Shown here: piece by piece, positions 17,742-26,881 of the stretch
Numbering within the stretch: the stretch's first letter is position 1
Layout of the letters: each line of letters starts with the position of its first letter
Source of the DNA: Desulfosalsimonas propionicica
Lineage (GTDB): Bacteria; Desulfobacterota; Desulfobacteria; Desulfobacterales; Desulfosalsimonadaceae
DNA: 64,000 bases
Assembly: GCF_013761005.1 (NCBI RefSeq)
Contig: NZ_JACDUS010000001.1
Span: 558,001-622,000, forward strand
Reading direction: 5' to 3'
Made by a program: the position numbers and the translations under genes
Notes under the pieces: model-generated
Databases searched by the model: none
What the model saw: only the letters and a program-made list of their open reading frames with translations
Told to the model about the DNA's origin: nothing

Positions 17742-17869
17742 ATATAACCAGTCAGCCCAGGTGACAGCCAGGGCCGGCGTTTTTTTGATAAGCCGAGGTA
17801 AATTGAACATCAAACAACTTTAATCAAGTCAGTGGAAGCCCTGGCTGCTCCTGGCTTCCAACGTTGGCT
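17742..17869 (+). other. attC-like site 2 (128 bp, long form)
   Basis: It starts directly at the HEPN stop with ATATAAC (17742-17748) and ends at GTTGGCT (17863-17869). The flanking arms AGCCCAGGTGACAGCCAGGG (from 17754) and CCCTGGCTGCTCCTGGCTT (17840-17858) pair over most of their length, with one bulged base. The long middle makes it the size of Vibrio-type (VCR-like) attC sites. The core boxes deviate from consensus at one or two bases, so activity is uncertain. Confidence 0.65.
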
Positions 17870-17902
17870 CTTCCCCATTTCTGAACACAAAAAGATGGGA
17901 TT

Positions 17903-18802
17903 ATGTCTATGTCAGATACTGAAAAAATTCTTTTCCCAGGCCGCTTCGGTTTTGAGAACAAATCTTTAATCGACTCAGATTTCCCTGAATCAGCTAGAAC
18001 CGCATTATGGTTTGTACTCAGAAGAACTGTAGAGCTTAATCGATCTGAGGGGTGGTATCGAATCGCTGAAGAACTGCTTCGACTTCATAGAATCAAGCAA
18101 TCCTACAGCGATGATGAATCATCTGATCTTTCATACGATATTCTCCAGAAACTTGCATGGACGAAAGTTTATATTTTTTGTGAACGGGTATACGATAGGT
18201 TACTGAAGGAAGAAATCGAATATGACTTCAACGGAAATCCAGGGACGATACTTGAAATAGAGGCAGTGCGCATTGATTTTGAAAAAGATGTCAACCAACT
18301 TCTCGCTGAGGAATCAATCGTTTATAGAATGAAGGATGGTGAGTTTTATCGGCCAGGCCGGTACCATTCGCAGAAAATCAGTTCCAAAGCTTACAGGATA
18401 CTACAAGATCCAAAATTAAATGAAGCACGTCGACATTTTACAAAAGCAAAATTGTTTTTTGAAAAGGTACCACAACCCGATTTTCCGAATGCAATTAAAG
18501 AAGCTGTTTCTGCTATGGAGGCGGCCACAAAGGCCTTGTTCCCAACAAAACAAAAAGATTTTGAAAAAATAATAAAATATATTACTGACGCTAACGGTGA
18601 GGCTATTCCTCCCACAATAGTAAACGGAATTTTATCACCATACCGCTTCAGAGGTGCTGGACAGGGTGTAGCTCATGGCGGAACCACTGGCGGAAGCGCT
18701 ACTGCTGCCACTACGGAATGGACAATTACTGTTATAGCAGCATCCATTATTTACTTAAGGGATATTGCACAATCACATGAGATAGAGCCCCCACCTTTCT
18801 AA
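17903..18802 (+). CDS. AbiJ-like abortive-infection protein (N-terminal AbiJ-type domain plus HEPN-like C-terminal domain)
   Basis: The protein has 299 aa. Residues ~8-110 (FPGRFGFE, RTALWFVLRRTVE, WYRIAEELLRLH, KVYIFCERVYDRLL) resemble the N-terminal domain of AbiJ-type proteins. Residues ~165-295 form a helical domain with AIKEAVSAMEAATKALF and FRGAGQGVAHGG (near residue 249), like the C-terminal domain of Abi proteins, in which an Arg/His pair is typical of HEPN-like RNases. The gene is flanked by attC-like sites on both sides and therefore reads as a single-gene cassette. AbiJ assignment is by motif memory only. A role in phage exclusion is inferred. Confidence 0.55.
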   Translation: MSMSDTEKILFPGRFGFENKSLIDSDFPESARTALWFVLRRTVELNRSEGWYRIAEELLRLHRIKQSYSDDESSDLSYDILQKLAWTKVYIFCERVYDRLLKEEIEYDFNGNPGTILEIEAVRIDFEKDVNQLLAEESIVYRMKDGEFYRPGRYHSQKISSKAYRILQDPKLNEARRHFTKAKLFFEKVPQPDFPNAIKEAVSAMEAATKALFPTKQKDFEKIIKYITDANGEAIPPTIVNGILSPYRFRGAGQGVAHGGTTGGSATAATTEWTITVIAASIIYLRDIAQSHEIEPPPF

Positions 18803-18838
18803 TTTTTGTGCATATTGGGGTCAAACTTATAAATTATG

Positions 18839-18900
18839 CGCCAACAACGACATTAAGAGCGTCGGCAAAAAGCCGCCGCGCCTTATGCCGGGCGTTGAGG
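18839..18900 (+). other. attC-like site 3 (62 bp)
   Basis: It runs from CGCCAAC (18839-18845) to GTTGAGG (18894-18900). ATTAAGAGCGTCGGC pairs imperfectly with GCCGCCGCGCCTTATG around an AAAAA loop, leaving mismatches and an extra base as in attC folds. It follows the AbiJ-like gene by 37 bp. The nitrilase-like gene starts 8 bp after it, the usual distance from an attC to the next cassette gene. Confidence 0.7.
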
Positions 18901-18907
18901 GATAATA

Positions 18908-20710
18908 GTGATAAATGTTGAACAAATAAAAATTGATATTCGCATACCACAGGATGAAATGCGGATAGTAATGATGCAGCCTTTTATCCAGTTTCACTCA
19001 ACCCCTGGTTCCTCTCCTAAAGAGCCGTTCAGATGGTCTTATACCGCTGTCAATGAACAGCTGAATGCGATTAATCACACTCTGGATATCTCGCAAGGCA
19101 GCTTCGGTGGGCGGGGTGCCAACTTCACGTTATTTCCTGAATATGCAGTGCCGGGAGTTAAGGGTGTATCGACCATTAATGATCGGATTTCAGAAACTGA
19201 CTGGCCCAATGAGAGCATCATAATTGCCGGCGTTCACGGGATCTCGAAGTCCGAATATGCAGATTTGTGTAACATGCTTGGCGCTGTAGTCAGCGAGTCG
19301 AACGCGCCGGACACGGTCCCGAATGACCAATGGGTAAATTGCGCTGTGATATGGGTCAAGGCCTACGGCGGTACGATTGGAAAGTGGGTGCAGCCGAAGG
19401 TCCGGCCTGCCTGGCCGGAAATGAATGTCCCTTGCAGCGATATGTTTCGTGGCAGCACCATTTACGTCTTTGAGGGTCGATACGAACCGAGTGACTATCC
19501 GTGCAGGATCGTGACTTTTATATGTTTCGACTGGGTTGCTGCCGTGGCTGGATCTACTGTTTGGCGTGAATTCCTTTCGCAGCTTAACGAGATTAAAACA
19601 CCATCCGACCTGGATTGGGTTTTCGTTATTCAACACAACACAGGGCCAAACCACTCCTCATTTCTCAACAACACATACCAGTTTTTAACAGATACATCGT
19701 ATGCATTCATCCATAGAGACAAGGCTACAATCATTCATGCAAACACTGCGGTTTCCCGAGAGCCGGTTCGCACTGGGCTAGGAGGATTTTCGGCGTGTGT
19801 ATTATCGCCTACCGCGCAGTTTGAATGCAATTGTCGCCGGCCCACGGTATGCACACAACCTAGCTCGCTCAGAGGTAGCGATATACTTGAACGCTGCAAA
19901 GATGTTGTCTTCAGGGAAATGGGAGAATGCATTCATGTCTTTAGCGTCAGAGTCCCTCGTTTCGCGGGATATGACGCAACCGATAGAACTTATCCGTTAC
20001 CAACGGCTGGCGTTTATGCAACTCGCGACACCAGTGATCCAAGACTTTGTAACGGTCCAGTTCCAGCTGCAGTCAAATGGATCAATGATTCTCTTGATAT
20101 TATGCGTCATCTATCGGCAACCATGCTTTCGGGGCGCCCTCTTAAAATTTCGGCTGAAGAAATTGAGCCCTTCATTATAGCCGGGATTCGCGCAATAAAT
20201 GGACCGATGTCCTTGGACCAAGTCAACTGGGCTACGTGTTCTTATTCAAACGGCATGGTGTCGCGAGATTTGAACCGCCGCGATAATGCTGATTTGTGGT
20301 CAGAACCTGAGGCCGACGCCTTGGAGCACTTACTCCATTCGCTAACTGCAATCGGCCTTGCTTACAGTTTAGAAATTTCAGGCGCCATGCTTCACTGCTC
20401 GATACAAACAGATAATGGATTTGTGCAAGTTGTTGCAATTCGCGGTGATACATATCAGGATTGTCGCCTCCATTATGACCGTTTAGTCCGACAACAAAGC
20501 CCAGATCCGGTCCTGATAATAGCTCGTGATCGTCATAACGTCCCCCCAGTACCGGAAGAGTTTTGGAGAATTGATGAAATTGATGGTGAAAGCGGCTTGG
20601 CATTTCTCGACTTCCAGACACTGATTAATAGTTGCCGCGCTCTCTCCGATACTCATACCTTAAAGGAGCAGCTTGATGCAGTCTTACCAGGACATCGTCA
20701 AATCATATGA
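18908..20710 (+). CDS. nitrilase-superfamily-like protein with unknown C-terminal half (candidate defence protein)
   Basis: The protein has 600 aa from a GTG at 18908; an in-frame ATG at 18959 is an alternative. Residues ~18-300 carry the nitrilase/amidase triad pattern: Glu78 in LFPEYAVPG, Lys164 in KWVQPKVRPAWPE and Cys206 in IVTFICFDW. These enzymes hydrolyse C-N bonds of nitriles, amides or NAD-type and small-molecule substrates. Residues ~390-600 match nothing I recognise and include an alternating strand-helix segment (GFVQVVAIRGDTYQD ... DPVLIIARD). The gene overlaps the SMC-like ATPase gene by 35 bp, so the two are translated together. This suggests an effector enzyme controlled by a DNA-sensing ATPase, which is inference. 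It could also be inactive and serve in ligand binding. Confidence 0.65.
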   Translation: MINVEQIKIDIRIPQDEMRIVMMQPFIQFHSTPGSSPKEPFRWSYTAVNEQLNAINHTLDISQGSFGGRGANFTLFPEYAVPGVKGVSTINDRISETDWPNESIIIAGVHGISKSEYADLCNMLGAVVSESNAPDTVPNDQWVNCAVIWVKAYGGTIGKWVQPKVRPAWPEMNVPCSDMFRGSTIYVFEGRYEPSDYPCRIVTFICFDWVAAVAGSTVWREFLSQLNEIKTPSDLDWVFVIQHNTGPNHSSFLNNTYQFLTDTSYAFIHRDKATIIHANTAVSREPVRTGLGGFSACVLSPTAQFECNCRRPTVCTQPSSLRGSDILERCKDVVFREMGECIHVFSVRVPRFAGYDATDRTYPLPTAGVYATRDTSDPRLCNGPVPAAVKWINDSLDIMRHLSATMLSGRPLKISAEEIEPFIIAGIRAINGPMSLDQVNWATCSYSNGMVSRDLNRRDNADLWSEPEADALEHLLHSLTAIGLAYSLEISGAMLHCSIQTDNGFVQVVAIRGDTYQDCRLHYDRLVRQQSPDPVLIIARDRHNVPPVPEEFWRIDEIDGESGLAFLDFQTLINSCRALSDTHTLKEQLDAVLPGHRQII

Positions 20711-23700
20711 CAGACTCAAAAAAGTACTCGAAGATCGTATTCTCGAAAAGGGTACTAAATTGACTGCCTCACCAGATGATGACTATCCCCTGCTATTGCT
20801 GGAAACTTCTTCTGATTCAGCGGCATTTGCGATTATCAATGGCACTTCCGAATCATCGTTTGCCCGCGCGTATGATACCTTCAAGAAGCTCTACCGGGAG
20901 AAACATACTTATTGGAGAAATCGCAACCTGTCTTTCGTTATCTGCCGGTCAGAGCCGAAGCCTGCGAGTGATGCATTTTTTGGTTCATTGGAGACAGATG
21001 TATATTTTTGCCGAAAATACGTTATCAATTTATCGCACTCCCCAGATGAACTTGAGCGAGAACTGCTTCGGCTCCCTTTCCTCCCTTTCCCAGAAGATCA
21101 GGTGGGCATGCTCGTGCGACCACCCTCTGCACAGACGCTTCTGCAGGACCTGAATGTAAGCGCTGTACTATCGCGCCAGATAGTGGTTCCCAGAGAGTAT
21201 TCCGCATCCCATATTGTTGAACAACTTCTTGCTAAAAAGGAAACACTACCCCAAATTAATTACGGGGCAGAACCAGTTATGCAGCAGCAAGTTCAACCTG
21301 TAGAGCGCATGCGAGTCAGGACAGTTGAGATTGAAGCCTTTCGAGCATACAAAAAAAAGCAAGTATTCGATGTGGACGCGGATATTGTTGTTCTTTATGG
21401 ACCTAATGGTCTTGGGAAGACGTCCTTTTTTGATGCAATTGACTACTTATGTACAGGGAGAATAGGGCGTCTTTGCCGTCAGCGAATCAGTCAAAAGCGC
21501 TTCATCAATATCGCCCGTCATTTGGCCTCAACAACCAGTGACGGTTTGGTTTCAGGCTACCTGAGCCAAGGGAGCGCAGATCATTCAGTGGCACGAAGGG
21601 TTGCCGAATGGGGTGCTACATTAATTGATGGGGAGGAGCATGATCGAGCGAGCACATTGCAATTTCTGACTGCAGCCCAGTGGGGCCCCAAAAAAGCGCG
21701 GATCGAGCACCTCGAACGTCTCTTTCGAGCGACACACCTTTTTAGTCAAACCGACCCGGAACTAATGGTTGAATTTGAGCAAAATTCCACACTTTCTTCC
21801 GATCTGGTATCACGGATGCTGGCCCTAGATGATTATGCCTCAGGATTGGCAAAAGCAGAAGCGGTATTGGGAAAGCTGGAAAAACTAATTACCCAGAAAA
21901 AACAACAGATAGACGATCTTAAGGAGGAAGTGAGCCAGGTAAATTTGCGGCTACAGGAATTGCCGCAAATTCGGGGGGAGGTTGAAGGTGAGAGGCAAAT
22001 CTCCAAGATTGTCGTCGAACTGATCAAGGAACTGCCACGCCTTACTGATATGGAAATTGATGAAACCCAACCAACTGCAGAGAATGCCCGTGAATGGCGA
22101 GCCATGGCTGAATCGGCCCTCAAAAATGCCCAAAACAGTCTTCGACGCCTTCAGGTGATAGAATCCGACTTGGCAAAATACGATAAGAACAAACACGCAC
22201 ATCAAGAAACCGTGGCTCAGATTGCAAAGCTCGAGGAGGCACTCAAAGAGAGAAAAAATGAGCAAGAGCAACAAAAAGAGGCATTGGATAAACTTTCAAC
22301 CAATTTAGAACAAGAACGCACCATTTTGGCGCGCGCAAAGTCACGTCAGCAGTGTTTGACAAAGCTTGACCGCCTCCAACAGATTTATCGGAAGACTGAT
22401 AGCTCGCTCCGTCATTGGCACGAGGAGCTGAATCGAATATCTGGGGAAATAGAGAAGATTGATACTGAGCTTCAGCCGTTGTTGACTGTCGCAGAAAATC
22501 TGCGAACTCAAATTGCCAAGCATAACGAAACGATTCGAGACCATTCTCAAAAAATACAAGCTTTATCGGAAATTCAAGATGGTCTTCCGGCATGGCGGGA
22601 GAATCGGGGATTCATAATCAGTCTTAAGGAATCTATTGCTAAGGCGCAATCAACCCTACGAAGCGTCAATGCCGATATTGACGAGCTCAAATCTGGAATG
22701 ACTGAAAAGGAGCAGGAACTTGCCACGTGCGAGGAAAAATATAAAGAGTTTTCGGCAAACCGAGCTGAAATTTCTCAATTACTTGATAAACTGGAGGCCC
22801 ACGTATCAAACGGGATCTGTCCCACATGTGGCACTGATCATAAATCAAAGAGGACGTTGATCCAACGAATTCACGCTCAAAAGGAAGCAAGGCCTGCTTT
22901 TGTAGACGAGCTCTCGAAACGCTGTGACGAACTCCGAAATGACCTGAAAAAGGACAAAACATCCCTTGCGACGGCCACCACGAAATACTCATACAAGACC
23001 AAAGAACTACAGGAAAATGAAAAAAAGCTTGCGGATGCACGTCAATCTTTGGTCCTATTCGAGAGCAGGGTGGTAAGTACGGGGCTTTCAGTGAACGAAG
23101 ATCTCGCAGACGCTATATCACGCAAAACTACACAGGAGAAGCAGGCGTTTGACCGTTCACGGGCCGATCTCACTCGGCTCGAATCCGAGTTGGATAGTAG
23201 CACCAAACGCATGAAGGAATTAGAGCAGAATCGTGTGGAGAAGGAAGGAATTCGGAAGCAGGCAACGGCAACTATTGCGTCTCTGGAAAAACAGCTCGAT
23301 GACCTCCATGTTAAAGCTGATGAATTGGATCTATCCCTTGAAATGACCTCTCAGGAACTGGCGGCGGAGAGCAAACAGGCCGCATCGCTTGAAGCAGAGG
23401 CTATCAAACGCATTGGTCATTTCTCTCCTCAGAAGGATGCACTCACGAATGATTTGAGTATGATTAAAACAAAGATCAGTCAGGCCAGAAAAAAAATTGG
23501 CACTCTATATCAAGAAAAAGAACGGTTGGAAGAGGATATGGGAGACTTCGTTGAGCGGGCAGCGGCTGTACTTGATCGTGATGCACTCACCCCTGAAGCC
23601 ATTAGCGAGAAGATAAAACTAACAGAGGAGCGCGTTGATCAGCTGCATGCGATCCAGAGACGCTGTTCGACGCTCGAGCTATCACTGGATGCCGCTCAAC

Positions 23701-24332
23701 GAACTGCGATACGGTCGGAACTCGAGTCTCAAGTCAAATCACTGACAAACCAGGAGAGCGTTCTCAGAGAAGAAACCTCTAAATTATCAAAGATTAAGAA
23801 CTGGTTTGAGAGAGTAAGAGAGGTGCTTGATAGGCAGAGTTCCCGTGCTGTCGCCAATCATGTTGAGACGCTTGGCCCTCTTACAACGTTAATCCAGAAG
23901 CGACTTCGCACTGTGTACGGATTCGGCGACATTGCCCTTGATGCTAAAGGAAAGGAGATCCGTGTCGCGGTTGGATGGGAAAGCGAGAAAGTCAAGCCTG
24001 CCGACTATTTCAGCGACTCACAGAAACAGATACTCATGCTCAGTATGTTTCTCGCAGGCAGACTGACCCAGACCTGGTCCGGCTTTGCGCCGATCCTAAT
24101 GGATGATCCGGTTACTCATTTTGATGATCTCAATGCGTTTGGTTTTGTGGAACTCATAAGAGGCCTTGTGAGTACGTCCCCGGGTAGGCGACAATTTTTC
24201 ATCTCCACTTGTGAACAGCGCTTGTTCGACTTAATGATAAAGAAATTTAGAAGCTTAGAAGGAGGAGCAAAATTTTACAAATTTGAGAGCATTGGTCGTG
24301 ATGGGCCGGTTGTGCATAGCTTAGGTAAATAA
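20676..24332 (+). CDS. Rad50/SMC-like ATPase with unknown N-terminal domain
   Basis: The protein has 1218 aa. I chose the ATG at 20676 because AAAGGAG lies 7-8 nt upstream. Residues 1-210 are an unassigned alpha/beta domain (YPLLLLETSSDSAAFAIING, YWRNRNLSFVICRSE, VYFCRKYVIN). A Rad50-type head follows with Walker A GPNGLGKTS (242-250). Long coiled coils then run from about 385 to 1040, broken by a zinc-hook-like CPTCGTD near residue 714. The second half-head has the signature-like FSDSQKQILMLSMF and Walker B ILMDDPVTHFDD near residue 1141. Such ATPases sense DNA ends or phage DNA in Lamassu, RloC and ABC-3C defence systems. The upstream overlapping nitrilase-like gene is its likely partner. 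Confidence 0.8.
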   Translation: MQSYQDIVKSYDRLKKVLEDRILEKGTKLTASPDDDYPLLLLETSSDSAAFAIINGTSESSFARAYDTFKKLYREKHTYWRNRNLSFVICRSEPKPASDAFFGSLETDVYFCRKYVINLSHSPDELERELLRLPFLPFPEDQVGMLVRPPSAQTLLQDLNVSAVLSRQIVVPREYSASHIVEQLLAKKETLPQINYGAEPVMQQQVQPVERMRVRTVEIEAFRAYKKKQVFDVDADIVVLYGPNGLGKTSFFDAIDYLCTGRIGRLCRQRISQKRFINIARHLASTTSDGLVSGYLSQGSADHSVARRVAEWGATLIDGEEHDRASTLQFLTAAQWGPKKARIEHLERLFRATHLFSQTDPELMVEFEQNSTLSSDLVSRMLALDDYASGLAKAEAVLGKLEKLITQKKQQIDDLKEEVSQVNLRLQELPQIRGEVEGERQISKIVVELIKELPRLTDMEIDETQPTAENAREWRAMAESALKNAQNSLRRLQVIESDLAKYDKNKHAHQETVAQIAKLEEALKERKNEQEQQKEALDKLSTNLEQERTILARAKSRQQCLTKLDRLQQIYRKTDSSLRHWHEELNRISGEIEKIDTELQPLLTVAENLRTQIAKHNETIRDHSQKIQALSEIQDGLPAWRENRGFIISLKESIAKAQSTLRSVNADIDELKSGMTEKEQELATCEEKYKEFSANRAEISQLLDKLEAHVSNGICPTCGTDHKSKRTLIQRIHAQKEARPAFVDELSKRCDELRNDLKKDKTSLATATTKYSYKTKELQENEKKLADARQSLVLFESRVVSTGLSVNEDLADAISRKTTQEKQAFDRSRADLTRLESELDSSTKRMKELEQNRVEKEGIRKQATATIASLEKQLDDLHVKADELDLSLEMTSQELAAESKQAASLEAEAIKRIGHFSPQKDALTNDLSMIKTKISQARKKIGTLYQEKERLEEDMGDFVERAAAVLDRDALTPEAISEKIKLTEERVDQLHAIQRRCSTLELSLDAAQRTAIRSELESQVKSLTNQESVLREETSKLSKIKNWFERVREVLDRQSSRAVANHVETLGPLTTLIQKRLRTVYGFGDIALDAKGKEIRVAVGWESEKVKPADYFSDSQKQILMLSMFLAGRLTQTWSGFAPILMDDPVTHFDDLNAFGFVELIRGLVSTSPGRRQFFISTCEQRLFDLMIKKFRSLEGGAKFYKFESIGRDGPVVHSLGK

Positions 24333-24520
24333 AGCATATATTGACTAAATTCAATCCAGATCATGCACAAATGCTCGGTGACATTCTTCACGGAAAATCT
24401 GGAGAAGGAATTCGGGGGCACCTTGCTCAATTCTAACCAGAAAAATTCGCCGGATAAAACCGGTGATTTTCACCTTCGGCCAATAATATACACATGAAAA
24501 TGCAAATGACGGGAGTTTGA

Positions 24521-26881
24521 ATGGAAAACGGGCAACTGAATTGGATTGCCAATTTTATCTGGGGCATCGCGGATGACGTTCTGCGGGATGTTTACGTACG
24601 GGGCAAGTACCGTGATGTGATTTTGCCCATGACGGTGATCCGCCGTCTTGATGCCTGCCTGGAGGCCACTAAGCAGGATGTGCTCAAGATGAGCGAACAG
24701 CTTGACAAGGCGGGCGTTGCCAACAAGGTTGGCGCTTTGTCCAAGGCGGCTGGTCCGGACGCCAATCACGCTTTTTATAATGACTCGCCGTTTACCCTCC
24801 GCGACCTCCAGGCCCGCGCTAAGCAGCAGCAGCTCAAGGCCGACTTTGAGGCCTACCTGGACGGCTTTTCACCCAATGTCCAGGAGATCCTTGACAAGTT
24901 TAAATTCCGCAATCAGATTTCCACACTGATCGATGCCGACGCACTCGGCCCCCTTATTGAAAAATTTCTCGACCCGGACATCAACTTAAGCCCCCATCCC
25001 GTCCGCGACGCCGGGGGCTCCATCCGCCTGCCCGGCCTGGACAACCACGCCATGGGCACCATCTTCGAGGAGCTGATCCGCCGCTTCAACGAGGAAAACA
25101 ACGAGGAAGCCGGCGAACACTTTACGCCCCGCGACGTTGTCCGGCTGATGGCCAATCTGATTTTCTGGCCTATTGCCGACCATATTCAGTCCGCTACATA
25201 CCGGGTCTACGACGGCGCCTGCGGCACCGGTGGCATGCTGACCGTGGCTGAAGATACCCTTCGAGATCTTGCCAATAGCCGGGGCAAAGACGTCTCCATC
25301 CACCTGTTCGGCCAGGAGGTCAACCCCGAGACCTATGCCATCAGCAAGGCCGACCTGCTGCTCAAGGGTGAGGGGGCTGGCGCGGAAAACATGAAGTTCG
25401 GCTCCACTCTCTCCCGCGACGCTTTTCCCTCGGGCGAGTTTGACTTCATGCTATCCAATCCGCCGTACGGCAAGAGCTGGAAAATGGACCTTGAGCGCAT
25501 GGGCGGCAAGAAGGATATGTCTGACCACCGCTTTATCGTTCAGCATGACGGTGACGAGCTTTCACTGATCACGCGTTCCAGTGACGGCCAGCTCCTGTTT
25601 TTGGTCAACAAGCTGACCAAAATGGTCGATCCAACGGGCAAAAGCCCCCTTGGCAGCCGTATCGCCGAGGTCCACAACGGCTCGTCCCTGTTCACCGGTG
25701 ACGCGGGTTCGGGTGAATCCAACATCCGTCGCTGGATTATTGAGAACGACTGGTTGGAAGCCATCATCGCGCTGCCGCTGAACATGTTTTACAACACCGG
25801 CATTGCCACCTACATCTGGGTGCTCACCAACGCCAAGCCGGAGAACCGCAAAGGCAAGGTCCAGCTCATCGACGCCACGCAGATTTACCAGCCCCTGCGC
25901 AAGAACATGGGCGCAAAGAACAGCGAGCTTTCCGAGGAGCAGATCAAACGGATCTGCGAGATGTTTTTGGCCTTTGAGGAAACAGAGCAATCGAAAATTT
26001 TTTCGAATGAGGCCTTTGGCTATTGGAAGATTCGCGTTGAGCGGCCCTTGCGCCTGCACAGCCAGTTGACTCGCCGAGCGATTCGGTCCCTAAGGTACGC
26101 CTCGGGCGACGAGGACATCCGCCAGGCCCTGCACGAGGAATTCGGTGACGCGATCTTTGACAACTTCTCCTCCGTGCGCAAGCAGGTGGAGAAGACCCTC
26201 CGTGACTGGGGCGGCAACAGTGATGAGGACTCCGGGGTGGACGAGGACAGCGACACGCCCAGGCGAAAAGCCATTCCGGAGAAGAAGCGCAAGAAGCTGC
26301 TCAAGCCCGACACCTGGAAGCGGGACAAAAAGCTGTATGACGCTGCCCGTGCCCTGCGGGCCGAGGTGGGAGAGGGCCTTTTCACCGACCACAACCGCTT
26401 CCGCGACGCCGTGGCCGATGCGCTGGAGAAGGGGGGCATCAAGCTCTCCGCCGCCGAGCAGAAGAGCATTCTCAATGCCGTGAGCTGGCGGGTGGAGGAC
26501 GCGCCACCGGTGATCAAGAAGGTCCACAAGCTCGGCAAGGCTGAAGTCGATCCGCTCCACGGCCTGTACGCCAATCCCGTTGGCGACCCCGGGCTCGTCC
26601 TGGAATACGAACCCGACTCCGAACTGAGGGACAGCGAACAGGTGCCGCTTTTGGAGGAAGGCGGGATCGAGGCCTTTTTCAGCCGTGAAGTCCTGCCCCA
26701 CGTACCTGACGCCTGGATCGACGGAACCGCCACGAAGCTGGGCTATGAGATTTCCTTTACCCGACACTTCTACAAGCCGCCGGAGCTGCGGCCGCTGGAT
26801 GAGATCAAGGCCGACCTGCTTAAATTGCAGGAAGAAGGCGAGGGGCTGCTTGAGGAAATAGTCGGAGGTCAGAAGGCATGA
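24521..26881 (+). CDS. hsdM: type I restriction-modification methyltransferase subunit HsdM
   Basis: The protein has 786 aa, long for HsdM because of a ~250-residue C-terminal extension. The SAM-binding motif DGACGTGGML lies near residue 230 and the N6-adenine catalytic motif SNPPYGKSW near residue 311. The N-terminal helical domain (IWGIADDVLRDVY, YRDVILPMTVIRRLD) is typical of HsdM. With HsdS it methylates adenines in a bipartite target and protects host DNA from HsdR. GGGAG precedes the ATG. It heads the operon and overlaps hsdS by 4 bp (ATGA). Confidence 0.94.
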   Translation: MENGQLNWIANFIWGIADDVLRDVYVRGKYRDVILPMTVIRRLDACLEATKQDVLKMSEQLDKAGVANKVGALSKAAGPDANHAFYNDSPFTLRDLQARAKQQQLKADFEAYLDGFSPNVQEILDKFKFRNQISTLIDADALGPLIEKFLDPDINLSPHPVRDAGGSIRLPGLDNHAMGTIFEELIRRFNEENNEEAGEHFTPRDVVRLMANLIFWPIADHIQSATYRVYDGACGTGGMLTVAEDTLRDLANSRGKDVSIHLFGQEVNPETYAISKADLLLKGEGAGAENMKFGSTLSRDAFPSGEFDFMLSNPPYGKSWKMDLERMGGKKDMSDHRFIVQHDGDELSLITRSSDGQLLFLVNKLTKMVDPTGKSPLGSRIAEVHNGSSLFTGDAGSGESNIRRWIIENDWLEAIIALPLNMFYNTGIATYIWVLTNAKPENRKGKVQLIDATQIYQPLRKNMGAKNSELSEEQIKRICEMFLAFEETEQSKIFSNEAFGYWKIRVERPLRLHSQLTRRAIRSLRYASGDEDIRQALHEEFGDAIFDNFSSVRKQVEKTLRDWGGNSDEDSGVDEDSDTPRRKAIPEKKRKKLLKPDTWKRDKKLYDAARALRAEVGEGLFTDHNRFRDAVADALEKGGIKLSAAEQKSILNAVSWRVEDAPPVIKKVHKLGKAEVDPLHGLYANPVGDPGLVLEYEPDSELRDSEQVPLLEEGGIEAFFSREVLPHVPDAWIDGTATKLGYEISFTRHFYKPPELRPLDEIKADLLKLQEEGEGLLEEIVGGQKA

